Assembly: GCF_902459585.1 (NCBI RefSeq) | Contig: NZ_CABPSC010000019.1 | Location: 1-64,000, forward strand | Origin: Pandoraea nosoerga | GTDB taxonomy: Bacteria; Pseudomonadota; Gammaproteobacteria; Burkholderiales; Burkholderiaceae | DNA length: 64,000 nucleotides | Direction: 5' to 3' | In this document: piece by piece, positions 1 through 10,189 of the stretch | How positions within the stretch are numbered: the stretch's first letter is position 1 | Layout: each line of letters opens with the position of its first letter | Position numbers and translations under genes: made by a program | The notes under the pieces: generated by a model | Told to the model about the DNA's origin: nothing | Seen by the model: only the letters and a program-made list of their open reading frames with translations | The model's database searches: none

Positions 1-294
1 CCGGCGCCCGCAGCCGCGCCCGCGGCACCGGTCGCGCCGGCCGCCCCGGCACAGCCGCAGGGTCACGTCGTGACGTCGCCGATGGTCGGTACGTTCTACC
101 GGGCACCCTCGCCCGGCGCCGACGCGTTCGTGCAGGTGGGCGACTCGGTCAAGGAAGGCCAGACGCTCTGCATCATCGAGGCGATGAAGCTGCTCAACGA
201 GATCGAGTCGGACAAGGCCGGCGTGATCAAGGAAATCCTCGTCGAGAACGGTCAGGCCGTGGAATACGGTCAACCGCTGTTCGTGATCGGCTAA
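1..294 (+). CDS. accB: Biotin carboxyl carrier protein of acetyl-CoA carboxylase, C-terminal part
   Basis: This is the 3' end of accB; the reading frame is open from base 1, so the start lies outside the window. The first ~20 visible residues are an Ala/Pro-rich linker, as usual between the N-terminal region and the biotinyl domain of BCCP. The biotinyl domain follows, with the EAMKLLNE motif whose lysine carries biotin. BCCP shuttles carboxylated biotin between AccC and the carboxyltransferase in the first step of fatty acid synthesis. accC begins 87 bp downstream on the same strand, the usual accBC operon. Confidence 0.97.
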   Translation, partial: PAPAAAPAAPVAPAAPAQPQGHVVTSPMVGTFYRAPSPGADAFVQVGDSVKEGQTLCIIEAMKLLNEIESDKAGVIKEILVENGQAVEYGQPLFVIG

Positions 295-381
295 TGCCGG
301 TTGTCGGACGCCGGCGCCGCCGCTCGACAGCACGGGGCGTCCGGCCCCGCTCCTCTCCCCTTACGGGCAGGACTGCACATA

Positions 382-1743
<1,362 letters not shown>

Positions 1744-1772
1744 GCCTCACATCGAAGCAGGAAACGCTCGTC

Positions 1773-2666
1773 ATGTATCGCGAACTCGTCGTTGAAGTTG
1801 CCCGCGCCCAGGCCGAGGCCCTGTCGGACGCCCTGCTCGATCTGGGCGCGCTGTCGGTGTCCGTGGAAGACGCGGACGCGGACACGCCCGACGAGCAACC
1901 GATGTTCGGCGAGCCGGGACTCACTCCGAAGGACACCGCGTGGCAGCGCTCGCGCGTGGTGGCCCTCGTGGGTGAGGACCAGGACGCCGCCGTGCTGCTC
2001 GCGGCGGCCGTCAACGAACTGGGCCTCGGCCAGTCGCCGGCGTATACGCTGCGCGAGGTCGAGGAGCAGGACTGGGTACGCCTTACGCAATCGCAATTCG
2101 AGCCAATGCAGATCGGCCAGCGCATCTGGGTCGTGCCGTCGTGGCACGACGCGCCTGATGCCGACGCCCTCGTGCTCGAACTCGATCCGGGCCTCGCGTT
2201 CGGCACGGGCAGCCATCCGACCACGCGTCTTTGCATGGAGTGGCTGGAACAGCACGTGCAGCCCGGACAGTCGTTGCTCGACTATGGCTGCGGCTCGGGC
2301 ATCCTGGCTATTCTCGCGCGCAAGTGCGGCGCGGATCCGGTCATCGGCATCGATATCGACCCGCAGGCGGTCGAATCGGCGCGCTACAACAGCGAGCGCA
2401 ATCATGCGCCGGTCGAATACGGACTGCCCGACGAACTGCGCGACGGCCAATTCCATGTCGTGGTCGCAAACATCCTGTCGAATCCGCTCAAGCTGCTCGC
2501 GTCGATGCTGACGTCGCGCGTCGCCCCCGGAGGGCGGCTCGCGCTGTCCGGCGTGCTCGAGCGGCAGGCCGACGAAGTGATCGCGGCCTACGCGCCTTAC
2601 ATGCAGATGGCGGTCTGGCGCGCTCACGATGGCTGGGTCTGCCTGCACGGGCAGGCCGCGCGCTGA
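1773..2666 (+). CDS. prmA: Ribosomal protein L11 methyltransferase
   Basis: 297 residues, usual for PrmA, the SAM-dependent enzyme that trimethylates ribosomal protein L11. The C-terminal half holds the family hallmarks: [15 protein letters not shown], the SAM-binding motif [13 protein letters not shown], and the catalytic-loop segment [10 protein letters not shown]. The N-terminal ~90 residues form the L11-recognition domain. The ATG at 1773 gives [11 protein letters not shown], the normal N-terminus. It lies 29 bp after accC, an arrangement common in betaproteobacteria. Confidence 0.97.
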   Translation: MYRELVVEVARAQAEALSDALLDLGALSVSVEDADADTPDEQPMFGEPGLTPKDTAWQRSRVVALVGEDQDAAVLLAAAVNELGLGQSPAYTLREVEEQDWVRLTQSQFEPMQIGQRIWVVPSWHDAPDADALVLELDPGLAFGTGSHPTTRLCMEWLEQHVQPGQSLLDYGCGSGILAILARKCGADPVIGIDIDPQAVESARYNSERNHAPVEYGLPDELRDGQFHVVVANILSNPLKLLASMLTSRVAPGGRLALSGVLERQADEVIAAYAPYMQMAVWRAHDGWVCLHGQAAR

Positions 2667-2690
2667 GCCGACGACGACGCGCCGACTCCC

Positions 2691-3779
2691 ATGACCCAGT
2701 CCTCGCGCGTTCTCGCCACCCGCTGCCCCCATTGCCACACCGTCTTTCGCGTCGTCGCGGATCAGCTCAAGCTGCGCGACGGTCTCGTGCGTTGCGGCAA
2801 CTGCCGTGAAGTGTTCGACGGACGCACCTATCTGTGCGAACCGCCGAACGACGAGATCGCCGGCGACAGTCCGGCCGCGCCGGGGACACCGGAGACACCA
2901 GAGGCTGCTCCCGCCGTACCCGACACGCCCGCCGCCACGGACACCGACGGCTCGCCGGGCACATCGGCCCCGACCGCGCCCGCCGCCGGGCCCGCCCATA
3001 CGAGGCCGCCGGTTCCCGAAATGCTCACGCCCACGGCCATCGCCGCGCTGCTGGGCGCGCCCGATGAGAGTCGCGCCCAGATGCAGCACGGCCCCGGGCG
3101 CTATATGGACGACGACCTCACTGCGTTGCGTGCGCCGACAACTGCGCCCGCCTATGCGACGCCGCAACCGCCGAAGACGTTCACCGGCGGCCGCGACCGG
3201 GCGACCCGCCACGGCGCGGCGCGCGTGGCATGGCGAGCGCTGCTCGCCCTGGCGATCATCGGACTGCTCGCGCAATGGGCGTGGCTCGAGCGCGCCGCGC
3301 TCGTCGACCGCGTACCGGCCTTGCGCGGCGTGTTCGCGGCAATCGGCCGTCCGCTGCACGTGACGGTTGCGCCGCCGCGCCAGCCGGACATGATTCAGAT
3401 CTCGGGCGTCACGCTCGTCACCGACGCCCCCGACGCGAACGCTACAAATGCCGCAACCTCCGACGCAACCGCCGACGCGGCATCCGAGGCCGCAGCCGAT
3501 CCAACGGCCCGGCCGAACGACACGGTCCCGATGACGCTCACCGTCTTCATCCGCAACCAGGCGGACCATGCGCTCGCCTGGCCGTCGCTCGAACTGACGC
3601 TGTCGGACATCGACGGCAAGCCGGTCGTGCGACGGGTTTTCGCGGCGAGCGACTACGTGGCCGACGCCGCGTTGCGCGACGCCGGCCTGGCACCGCGCAA
3701 CGAACGCACGATTCGGTTACGATTGTCGGCGCAGGCAGCGCTGGCCAGTAACTATCGGGTGCTCGCGTTCTATCCCTGA
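2691..3779 (+). CDS. Zinc-ribbon and DUF3426 domain membrane protein
   Basis: 362 residues. The N-terminus carries an MJ0042-type zinc ribbon: a CPHC knuckle near residue 13 and a CGNC knuckle near 36. A long Pro/Ala-rich low-complexity linker follows, then one membrane-spanning segment (ALLALAIIGLLAQWAW, about 184-199). The C-terminal domain of roughly 160 residues is DUF3426, probably periplasmic. The gene starts 25 bp after prmA, a conserved neighbourhood. Function is unknown; the architecture suggests a membrane-anchored sensor or envelope factor, which is inference only. Confidence 0.85.
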   Translation: MTQSSRVLATRCPHCHTVFRVVADQLKLRDGLVRCGNCREVFDGRTYLCEPPNDEIAGDSPAAPGTPETPEAAPAVPDTPAATDTDGSPGTSAPTAPAAGPAHTRPPVPEMLTPTAIAALLGAPDESRAQMQHGPGRYMDDDLTALRAPTTAPAYATPQPPKTFTGGRDRATRHGAARVAWRALLALAIIGLLAQWAWLERAALVDRVPALRGVFAAIGRPLHVTVAPPRQPDMIQISGVTLVTDAPDANATNAATSDATADAASEAAADPTARPNDTVPMTLTVFIRNQADHALAWPSLELTLSDIDGKPVVRRVFAASDYVADAALRDAGLAPRNERTIRLRLSAQAALASNYRVLAFYP

Positions 3780-3812
3780 CACGCGCTGCCGCACTCAACC
3801 TAGGAGATATCG

Positions 3813-4310
3813 ATGTCCCAAGTCACGCTCGGGGGCAACCCCATCGAAGTTGACGGCCAGTTCCCGCAGCCGGGGCAGACCGCGCCGGCCTTCAAGCTGG
3901 TCAACGCCAAACTGCAGGACGTCTCGCTCGACGACTTCGCTGGCAAGCGCAAGGTGCTCAACATCGTGCCGAGCCTGGATACGCCGACCTGCGCCACGTC
4001 CACCCGCAAGTTCAACGAAGCCGCCAGCAAGCTCGAGAACACCGTCGTACTGGTCATTTCGGCCGACCTGCCGTTCGCGATGAGCCGCTTCTGCGCCACC
4101 GAAGGGCTCAACAACGTCATCCCGCTCTCGACCATGCGCGGTCGCGAGTTCCTCAAGAACTACGGTGTGGCAATTGCCACCGGGCCGCTCGCCGGTGTCG
4201 CGGCGCGCGCCGTCATCGTGCTTGACGCGGACAATCGCGTCGTCCATTCGGAGCTCGTGTCGGAAATCAAGAACGAACCGAACTACGACGCAGCGCTTGC
4301 CGCCAAGTAA
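3813..4310 (+). CDS. tpx: Thiol peroxidase (atypical 2-Cys peroxiredoxin)
   Basis: 165 residues, full length. Tpx reduces hydrogen peroxide and alkyl hydroperoxides using thioredoxin. The peroxidatic cysteine is in [14 protein letters not shown] (Cys60, with Thr57 and the usual Pro), and the resolving cysteine is Cys94 in [11 protein letters not shown] Shine-Dalgarno AGGAGATATCG precedes the ATG at 3813. The gene stands alone, 33 bp after the DUF3426 gene, and is followed by about 190 bp without a gene. Confidence 0.97.
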   Translation: MSQVTLGGNPIEVDGQFPQPGQTAPAFKLVNAKLQDVSLDDFAGKRKVLNIVPSLDTPTCATSTRKFNEAASKLENTVVLVISADLPFAMSRFCATEGLNNVIPLSTMRGREFLKNYGVAIATGPLAGVAARAVIVLDADNRVVHSELVSEIKNEPNYDAALAAK

Positions 4311-4502
4311 GCGCCGGCGTTCCTTCCAGTGCACCCGGTGCATGCAATGCCCCGCGCCGGCGGGCGCGTCGCGGCGCACCCGGGCGCACCGGCGGCATCG
4401 GCCGCGTGACATCGCCGACGCGCATCGGTGCGAGGCGCCGGCCCGCGGTTTGACAGAGCCGCCCTTCAGCCCCCCATCCATTCTTTCGCAAGGACCCATT
4501 CC

Positions 4503-5438
4503 GTGACTACCGTGATCTGCGGCTCGCTCGCCTACGACAACATCATGACCTTCGAAGGCCGCTTCGGCGAGCACATCCTGCCCGATCAGGTGCACATCCT
4601 GAACGTCAGCTTTCTGGTGCCGACGATGCGCCGCAACTTCGGCGGCTGCGCGGGCAACATCGGCTACAGCCTGCATCTGCTCGGCGGCAAGCCGGTTGTC
4701 ATGGCCACCGTCGGCGAGGATGGCGCGGCGTATCTCGAGCGCTTCCAGTCACTCGGCATGACCACGGAATTCGTGCGCACCGTCTCCGGCAGCATGACGG
4801 CCAACGCGATGATCACGACCGATCTCGACAACAACCAGATCACCGCCTTCCACCCGGGTGCGATGATGTTCTCGTCGCAGAACCGCGTGGCCGATGTGCA
4901 GGGCGCAAAGCTCGGCATCGTCGCGCCCGACGCGCCGGACGCCATGCTCGCGCATGCCGAAGGTTTTGCCGCCGCCGGCGTGCCGTTCGTGTTCGACCCG
5001 GGCCAGGGTCTGCCGCTGCTCTCGCCCGAGGCACTGCGTCGCATGGTGGAACTCGCTACTTATCTTGCGGTCAACGACTACGAAGCCAAGCTCCTCGCCA
5101 CGAAGACCGGCTGGTCGATGGAAGACCTGCAGTCGCGCGTCGAGGCACTTGTCGTCACGCGCGGAGAGCACGGGGCCCTGATCTTCGCCGGCGGCAAGCA
5201 GCACGACATTCCGGCCGTGACCGCCAAGCGTGTCGTCGACCCCACCGGTTGCGGCGACGCATTCCGTGGCGGTCTGCTCTATGGCATCGAAAAGGGCCTC
5301 GACTGGCCGACCACCGGCCGCCTGGCCAGCCTGATGGGCTCGCTCAAGATCGCCGAGCAGGGTCCGCAGACGTATGCACCCACGCGCGCCGAGATCGAGG
5401 CGCAATACGAAGAAGCGTTCGGCCACCGCTTCGAGTGA
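4503..5438 (+). CDS. PfkB-family carbohydrate/nucleoside kinase (adenosine kinase-like)
   Basis: 311 residues. This ribokinase/PfkB-fold sugar or nucleoside kinase carries the C-terminal PfkB signature VVDPTGCGDAF (residues 244-254), with the catalytic base Asp252 and the anion hole before it. The N-terminal sugar-binding part contains FGGCAGNIGYSLHLLG. A GTG start at 4503 is preferred: it gives the usual VTTVICGSLAYDNI N-terminus and follows AAGGAC by about 8 bp. Homologues in Burkholderiaceae are often called adenosine kinase; substrate cannot be decided from sequence. Confidence 0.88.
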   Translation: MTTVICGSLAYDNIMTFEGRFGEHILPDQVHILNVSFLVPTMRRNFGGCAGNIGYSLHLLGGKPVVMATVGEDGAAYLERFQSLGMTTEFVRTVSGSMTANAMITTDLDNNQITAFHPGAMMFSSQNRVADVQGAKLGIVAPDAPDAMLAHAEGFAAAGVPFVFDPGQGLPLLSPEALRRMVELATYLAVNDYEAKLLATKTGWSMEDLQSRVEALVVTRGEHGALIFAGGKQHDIPAVTAKRVVDPTGCGDAFRGGLLYGIEKGLDWPTTGRLASLMGSLKIAEQGPQTYAPTRAEIEAQYEEAFGHRFE

Positions 5439-5456
5439 ATTGATTAAGGCACAACG

Positions 5457-5936
5457 ATGGCACGACTGACCACACCGCTCATTCTTCTCACCGCCGCGGC
5501 TTCGCTCACCCTGTCCGCCTGCACGGCGTTCGGGCCGAGCAACTCCGCGAGCGTCTACAGTAGCCGTCAGGCACAACGTGAACAGGTCGTCCGCATGGGT
5601 ACGGTCGAATCGGTGCGTCCGGTGACGATCGACAGCAGCAACGGCGACCCCGGCATTCTGGGCATCGCCGGCGGCGGCGCGCTCGGTGCGATCGGCGGCA
5701 GCGCGATCGGCGGCGGTCGCGGCTCGATCGCGACGGGCATCGTCGGCGGTCTGCTGGGCGCGGTTGCCGGGCAGGCCATCGAAAGCCGCATGAGCAAGAA
5801 GGCGGGTCTGGAAATCACAGTGCGACTGGACAACGGTGAGCTGCGTGCGATCACGCAGGACGCCGACGAGGCCTTTCAACCGGGCCAGCGAGTACGCCTG
5901 CTCTCGAGCGGCGGTGTGACGCGTGTGACGCACTGA
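5457..5936 (+). CDS. Glycine-zipper outer membrane lipoprotein (SlyB/Pcp type)
   Basis: 159 residues. The signal peptide ends in a lipobox LSAC near residues 18-21, so the mature protein should be a lipoprotein. The middle contains a long glycine-zipper stretch (about 64-103) rich in GGxxG and GAxxG spacings, as in SlyB and the 17-kDa surface antigen family. Such proteins sit in the outer membrane and affect envelope integrity; the exact role here is inferred. It follows the PfkB kinase by 18 bp and ends before a strong terminator. Confidence 0.88.
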   Translation: MARLTTPLILLTAAASLTLSACTAFGPSNSASVYSSRQAQREQVVRMGTVESVRPVTIDSSNGDPGILGIAGGGALGAIGGSAIGGGRGSIATGIVGGLLGAVAGQAIESRMSKKAGLEITVRLDNGELRAITQDADEAFQPGQRVRLLSSGGVTRVTH

Positions 5937-6021
5937 CCTTCGGCGCTTCAGTACGGCGCGCGGCGAATGCGGCGCCCGCAGGGAAGCGGTATCGCAAGGC
6001 GGCGAGACGACGGCCATGAAA

Positions 6022-6057
6022 AAACCCGCTGTGACACGTAAGCATCACAGCGGGTTT
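6022..6057. terminator. Bidirectional hairpin terminator
   Basis: A 13-bp perfect stem (6022-6034 with 6045-6057) and a 10-nt loop, with A-rich left and T-rich right ends. It lies between the convergent lipoprotein and histone genes and can serve both. Confidence 0.85.
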
Positions 6058-6123
6058 CGGATCGAGTAGGCCTACTCGATCAAAAGACACCGAAGTGCCT
6101 TGGTTCCTGCATCGGCACTCGGA

Positions 6124-6645
6124 TTACGGACGGCTGCCGGTCGGGAACGGCCATGCCGCTGCCGGGTTCAACGCCGTCTTGGCTGCTGCGGGCGCCGGTG
6201 CGGGAGCAGCGGCGGCAGCGGCAGGCTTGGCGGCAACCTTCTTCACCGCGGCCTTCTTCGCAGCAGGCTTCTTGGCAGCAGCCTTCTTCGCAGCAGGCTT
6301 CTTGGCGACAGCCTTCTTCGCAGCAGGCTTCTTGGCTGCGACCTTCTTCGCCGCTGCCTTCTTGGCTGCCGGCTTCTTGGCGGCGACCTTCTTCACTGCT
6401 GCCTTCTTGGCTGCCGGCTTCTTGGCGGCGACCTTCTTCACTGCTGCTTTCTTGGCGACCGGCTTCTTGGCGGCGACCTTCTTGGCTGCCGGCTTCTTGG
6501 CAGCTGCGGCCTTCTTCGCCACCGGCTTCTTGGCGGCCACGGCCTTCTTCGCGACCGGCTTCTTGGCGGCGGCAGCCTTCTTCGCTACCGGCTTCTTGGC
6601 GGCAGCCTTCTTGGCTGCAGGTTTTTTCTTAGCAGTAGTAGCCAT
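6124..6645 (-). CDS. Histone H1-like Lys/Ala/Pro-rich DNA-binding protein
   Basis: 173 residues, almost entirely lysine, alanine, proline and valine, in a repeating [12 protein letters not shown] pattern from about residue 6 to 140. An Ala/Pro tail ends in WPFPTGSRP. This is the H1-like histone type of Bordetella and Burkholderia (also compared with AlgP), expected to bind and compact DNA through its basic repeats. The ATG at 6645 follows a GGAG ribosome site at about 8 bp; an in-frame GTG one codon upstream is less likely. Repeat number probably varies between strains by slippage. The gene is monocistronic with a terminator just downstream. Confidence 0.92.
   Translation of the reverse strand: MATTAKKKPAAKKAAAKKPVAKKAAAAKKPVAKKAVAAKKPVAKKAAAAKKPAAKKVAAKKPVAKKAAVKKVAAKKPAAKKAAVKKVAAKKPAAKKAAAKKVAAKKPAAKKAVAKKPAAKKAAAKKPAAKKAAVKKVAAKPAAAAAAPAPAPAAAKTALNPAAAWPFPTGSRP
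6224..6632. repeat. Tandem degenerate repeats encoding [10 protein letters not shown] units
   Basis: Roughly 15-, 30- and 45-bp units built from GCCTTCTTGGC-like and GGCTTCTTGGC-like blocks repeat across the whole stretch inside the histone gene. Units are similar but not identical. Confidence 0.85.
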
Positions 6646-6823
6646 CACATTACTCCTTAACGTGAGAGATCACTCAAACAAACCACCTGAGAAGGAAACC
6701 CGACCACCGTGCGGCGAACTGCCGGCGAGCGGGCTATTCATCGGCGTACGCATCGGACATCGACGGCTTACGCTAATGAATTCGGCGCTGCGCGCGCGAT
6801 GCGAACCGTGTGTGCTCACGCGC

Positions 6824-6859
6824 GCAAAAAAATTGCCGGCGACATTGCCGCCAGCAATT
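6824..6859 (-). terminator. Orphan intrinsic terminator upstream of the histone gene
   Basis: On the minus strand a hairpin (6831-6841 with 6849-6859, one C/A mismatch, 7-nt loop) is followed at once by seven T residues (6830 down to 6824). This is a good intrinsic terminator, yet it lies about 180 bp before the histone start codon with no gene feeding into it. It may end a small RNA or act as a leader attenuator. Confidence 0.6.
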
Positions 6860-7321
6860 CGATTGTCTTGAGAAAGGGGATTCGCCAGATTCTTCGGGGG
6901 GTAGCTTGCCTGTCCCGTCATCGGGATGGAGGAGATTGCGATAGCGGATAAGCGATACTGCTTGCTATGCACCAAGGTTTTTACGCTCCGTAACTACCAG
7001 CTCTCTGTCGCGGGAGGAAAGCGATGCACGCTTTCGTGTGTTCATCGAGACTGCAATTTATTTGAGCGAATAATAATTCTTTTGTGATGCGATGTTAATA
7101 CTTTGCGCACAAAAAAGCGCACATCGATCGCAATGAAGAAGTCAATCTGTTGTATTTGATGCACAGCGCACTCGCATGCCGATGTGCGCGAAGCACTCAC
7201 GCAGCGTCGATCACGACGCGTGAGCGAGGAGGATGTGTGTGACCCGCACGTTCTCTTTTGCTTCTCCTGCTGCCAGTCACACGTGCGTAGCACGCACACA
7301 CCATCCTCTCGAAAACCGCAT
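6860..7321. other. Intergenic region, partly AT-rich, no supported gene
   Basis: I see no credible protein gene. About 7055-7165 is clearly more AT-rich than its surroundings and contains a direct repeat GCGCAC-AAAAAA-GCGCAC near 7105-7123. A bulged hairpin lies at 7196-7224. A minus-strand promoter for the histone gene or for a short RNA ending at 6824 may be here, but I found no convincing -35/-10 pair. Confidence 0.5.
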
Positions 7322-7347
7322 GGTTGCTGGCTTTGCAGCCAGCAACC
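7322..7347 (-). terminator. Terminator after nrdB
   Basis: A perfect 10-bp stem (GGTTGCTGGC/GCCAGCAACC) with a 6-nt loop, followed a few bases later by a short T run on the minus strand, directly downstream of the nrdB stop. Confidence 0.7.
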
Positions 7348-7363
7348 CTTTCCCGCAGCCTGC

Positions 7364-8506
7364 TCAGTCCCAGCTCAGTGCACCGCCGGTCTGGTACTCG
7401 ATCACACGCGTCTCGAAGAAGTTGCGCTCCTTCTTCAGGTCGATCATCTCGCTCATCCACGGGAACGGATTTTCTTCGTTCGGATAGAGCGCCTCGAGAC
7501 CGATCTGAGCGCAACGGCGGTTCGCGATGAAGCGCAGATAGCTCTTGAACATGCCCGCGTTCAGTCCGAGCACGCCGCGCGGCATCGTGTCTTCGGCGTA
7601 GCGGTACTCGAGCTCGACGGCCTTCAGGAACAGACCGCGGATCTCTTCGCGGAATTCCGGCGTCCAGAGGTTAGGGTTTTCCAGCTTCACCTGGTTGATG
7701 AGGTCGATGCCGAAGTTGCAGTGCATCGACTCGTCGCGCAGGATGTACTGGTACTGCTCCGCGGCGCCGGTCATCTTGTTCTGGCGGCCCAGCGCGAGGA
7801 TCTGCGTGAAGCCGACGTAGAAGAACAGGCCCTCCATGATGCAGGCGAACACGATCAGCGAGCGCAGCAGCTTCTGGTCGGCTTCCTGCGTGCCGGTCTT
7901 GAACGACGGGTCGGCCACCACCTCGATGAACGGCAGCAGGAACTCGTCCTTGTCGCGGATCGACGGCACTTCGTGGTACGCGTTGAAGATCTCGCCCTCG
8001 TCCAGGCCCAGGCTCTCCACGATGTACTGGTAGGCGTGGGTGTGGATCGCCTCTTCGAACGCCTGACGCAGCAGGAACTGGCGGCACTCCGGTGCCGTGA
8101 TGTGGCGATAGGTGCCCAGCACGATGTTGTTCGCGGCGAGCGAGTCGGCCGTCACGAAGAAGCCGAGGTTGCGCTTGATGATGCGGCGCTCGTCTTCGGT
8201 CAGGCCGTTCGGGTCCTTCCACAGGGCGATGTCGCGCGACATGTTGATTTCCTGCGGCATCCAATGGTTCGCGCAACCGGCCAGATACTTTTCCCAGGCC
8301 CACTTGTACTTGAAGGGCACCAGCTGGTTCACGTCCGTCGTGCCGTTGATCACGCGCTTGTCGGAGGCGCTCACGCGGCGCGTCGACTGCGAGGCGATCA
8401 CACTCGGGGCGTCCCCCTGCGTGCCGAGAATGTTCGGCTGCGGCGAGAGCGGCGCCGCCGGTGCGGCGGGTTTGGCGATGGAGGTGTCTTCTTCCCAGTT
8501 CAGCAT
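7364..8506 (-). CDS. nrdB: Class I ribonucleotide reductase, beta (radical) subunit
   Basis: 380 residues. R2 subunit that supplies the radical for reduction of ribonucleoside diphosphates. The di-metal ligands include the EEAIHTHAY segment (Glu151/152, His155). The residue aligned to the radical tyrosine of E. coli R2 is Tyr159, so this is a tyrosyl-radical (class Ia-type) enzyme, although the surrounding sequence is closer to the Chlamydia-like branch where this position is Phe. The C-terminal tail GGALSWD is the part expected to dock into NrdA. It is transcribed apart from nrdA, from its own NrdR-controlled promoter about 300 bp upstream. Confidence 0.97.
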   Translation of the reverse strand: MLNWEEDTSIAKPAAPAAPLSPQPNILGTQGDAPSVIASQSTRRVSASDKRVINGTTDVNQLVPFKYKWAWEKYLAGCANHWMPQEINMSRDIALWKDPNGLTEDERRIIKRNLGFFVTADSLAANNIVLGTYRHITAPECRQFLLRQAFEEAIHTHAYQYIVESLGLDEGEIFNAYHEVPSIRDKDEFLLPFIEVVADPSFKTGTQEADQKLLRSLIVFACIMEGLFFYVGFTQILALGRQNKMTGAAEQYQYILRDESMHCNFGIDLINQVKLENPNLWTPEFREEIRGLFLKAVELEYRYAEDTMPRGVLGLNAGMFKSYLRFIANRRCAQIGLEALYPNEENPFPWMSEMIDLKKERNFFETRVIEYQTGGALSWD

Positions 8507-9080
8507 AGGGTCTCAGTCCGTTCAGGTTGGTGCGATACACGCAAGAGCGCGCATCGCCGAAGTGACAGATCAGCGCTTCGCGTGCGAAGGCCGACCAAAA
8601 ACTTGCGATCCGGCGGCCGGCTGCCTTTCGCGAGTCGCGCGAAATTCACCGGAGGTCATGCCGTGTTTCGAGGTGATGCAGATGCGCAATGGCGCTGTAT
8701 TGAACGACGATGCCGACGCGAGAGCCACCACAACATCCTCACCTCCCGACGTCGAATTGGATGACTCCAATTTAGCACAATTGTGTCACTCATTCCAGCG
8801 AACGACACTAGATATAGTGTCGCAGTGCACGATAACCACTATACCTAGTGTTTTCGCCCATTCCCCGATGGGCGCCATCCGGCGCCGCGGGACCGGCATC
8901 TTGCCACGAATCGGCCGCTCGCGACAGCCTTCGCGCGCCCGGGTGCGAAGCCTTGCGGCGACAGTACCGCCGTCGTCGCGGCATTGGCGTATCCTGTGCG
9001 GCAAGCGTCGCCGCGCAGCGAACCGGAACGGCAGATTCCGGCGCGCGCATCTTCGACGCAGATGAAGGAGAAACCCGACG
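8507..9080. other. Divergent intergenic region between nrdB and the epimerase gene
   Basis: 574 bp without a supported gene. It holds the NrdR boxes (8805-8851) and therefore an unusually long nrdB leader of roughly 290 bp. An ATG-started frame of 66 codons within the leader (8570-8770, minus) has no recognisable features and I do not call it. Confidence 0.6.
8805..8851 (-). promoter_or_regulatory. Tandem NrdR boxes controlling nrdB
   Basis: Two 16-bp near-palindromes, ACACTAGATATAGTGT (8805-8820) and CCACTATACCTAGTGT (8836-8851), match the NrdR consensus acaCwAtATaTwGtgt. Their starts are 31 bp apart, i.e. three helical turns, the usual geometry for NrdR, the ATP/dATP-sensing repressor of ribonucleotide reductase genes. 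Confidence 0.9.
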
Positions 9081-10043
9081 ATGACTTCCCCCGACGCCGA
9101 ACGCGCACGCACCGGCACACCCGCCGCCGGCCCCACGCCGCTTACCCTCACCCCCGGCAAGCCGATCCGCCTGTCGGCTGGCACGCTGATTGCGGAGATC
9201 CAGCCGGCCTGTGGCGGACGGCTTTCGCGACTCGCCCGGCGCGACACGCGCGCTGACGATTTCGACTATCTCGTGCCCCTGGGCAACGAGCCGTTCCCCT
9301 CGGACGAATGGCCGAAAGCCGGCGCGTTTCCGATGCTGCCGTATACCAATATGCTGCGCGAGGACACGCTGCACTGGCAGGGGCGCGCCATCACCGTTCG
9401 CGAGGCGCCGGCGGCGTCCAGTTCGCTGCACGGCTGGGGACTGCGTCGCGCGTGGGAAGTCGTCGACGAGAGTCCGCACTGCTGCGTACTGCAACTCGAC
9501 AGCCCCGCACAACCCGAGTGGCCCTGGCACTACCAGGCCTACCTCGCCGTGACGCTCGACGCGCTGGGCGTCGACGTGCAGTTGTCCATCACCAACCTGT
9601 CGACGGCCGACATGCCGGCCGGCCTCGGTCTGCACCCGTACTTCCGCTGGCCGGCAGGCGCGCGTCTCACGTTCGAGTCGGAAGCCGTCTGGCGCTCGCC
9701 TTCGGAGGACGTGCGCTGGCCGAGCGAGCAACGCGTACACGTGGGCGCGATCGAAGTCGTCTCGGTGGGCGGCGGACTCGACACCGAGGGCCGCTCCACC
9801 TGGTTCGCCGAAGTGCCGGCCGACACCGGGCGCTTCGAGGCGCGCATCGACTACGCCGGCGGCCTGCGCTCGGCCACCGTGCGCAGCGAGGACGCGGCAT
9901 GGCTCGTCGTCCACTCGCCGGCCGGTCGCCCTTACCTGTGCCTGGAACCGTCGACCCATCGCGTGGGCGAGTTTGACGAGGACCACACCGTCGTGCCGCA
10001 CGGCGAGACGCTCAGCCTCGCAATGCGCATCGATCTGCGCTGA
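9081..10043 (+). CDS. Aldose 1-epimerase (galactose mutarotase-like)
   Basis: 320 residues. A galactose mutarotase-fold protein that should interconvert sugar anomers. The visible motifs are SSLHGWG (near residue 115) and GLHPYFRW (near 185), which hold the two catalytic-site histidines of the family, and a glutamate near the C-terminus (LCLEPSTHRVGEF). AAGGAG lies 12 bp before the ATG. It is a monocistronic gene between nrdB and nrdA, read toward nrdA and separated from it by a bidirectional terminator. The exact substrate is unknown. Confidence 0.9.
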   Translation: MTSPDAERARTGTPAAGPTPLTLTPGKPIRLSAGTLIAEIQPACGGRLSRLARRDTRADDFDYLVPLGNEPFPSDEWPKAGAFPMLPYTNMLREDTLHWQGRAITVREAPAASSSLHGWGLRRAWEVVDESPHCCVLQLDSPAQPEWPWHYQAYLAVTLDALGVDVQLSITNLSTADMPAGLGLHPYFRWPAGARLTFESEAVWRSPSEDVRWPSEQRVHVGAIEVVSVGGGLDTEGRSTWFAEVPADTGRFEARIDYAGGLRSATVRSEDAAWLVVHSPAGRPYLCLEPSTHRVGEFDEDHTVVPHGETLSLAMRIDLR

Positions 10044-10113
10044 AAGGGACGGCGCCGGCCCGGCCCGTCGGCGGCGCCTCTGTCCGCCCGCGCGGCGCAC
10101 ACCGCGCAAAGAA

Positions 10114-10148
10114 AAAACCCCGTCGGCCCGCAAGGGCGACGGGGTTTT
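10114..10148. terminator. Bidirectional terminator between epimerase and nrdA
   Basis: A 12-bp stem AAAACCCCGTCG/CGACGGGGTTTT with an 11-nt loop, flanked by an A tract on the left and a T tract on the right, between convergent genes. Confidence 0.92.
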
Positions 10149-10189
10149 CCGTGTGCCGGGCGCCACATGCGGCCCCCGGCAGACCCGGC

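Noticed and set aside
6095-6871. Plus-strand hydrophobic repeat protein opposite the histone gene
   Set aside because: It is the reverse reading of the Lys/Ala repeats ([10 protein letters not shown]..), with no ribosome site and no family.
7233-7487. Plus-strand frame following GAGGAGG near 7227
   Set aside because: It runs into DNA antisense to nrdB and through the nrdB terminator hairpin, so it is unlikely to be a gene despite the good Shine-Dalgarno-like sequence.
8570-8770. Small minus-strand frame in the nrdB leader
   Set aside because: No ribosome-binding site, no motif and no coupling to nrdB; kept only as part of the leader description.
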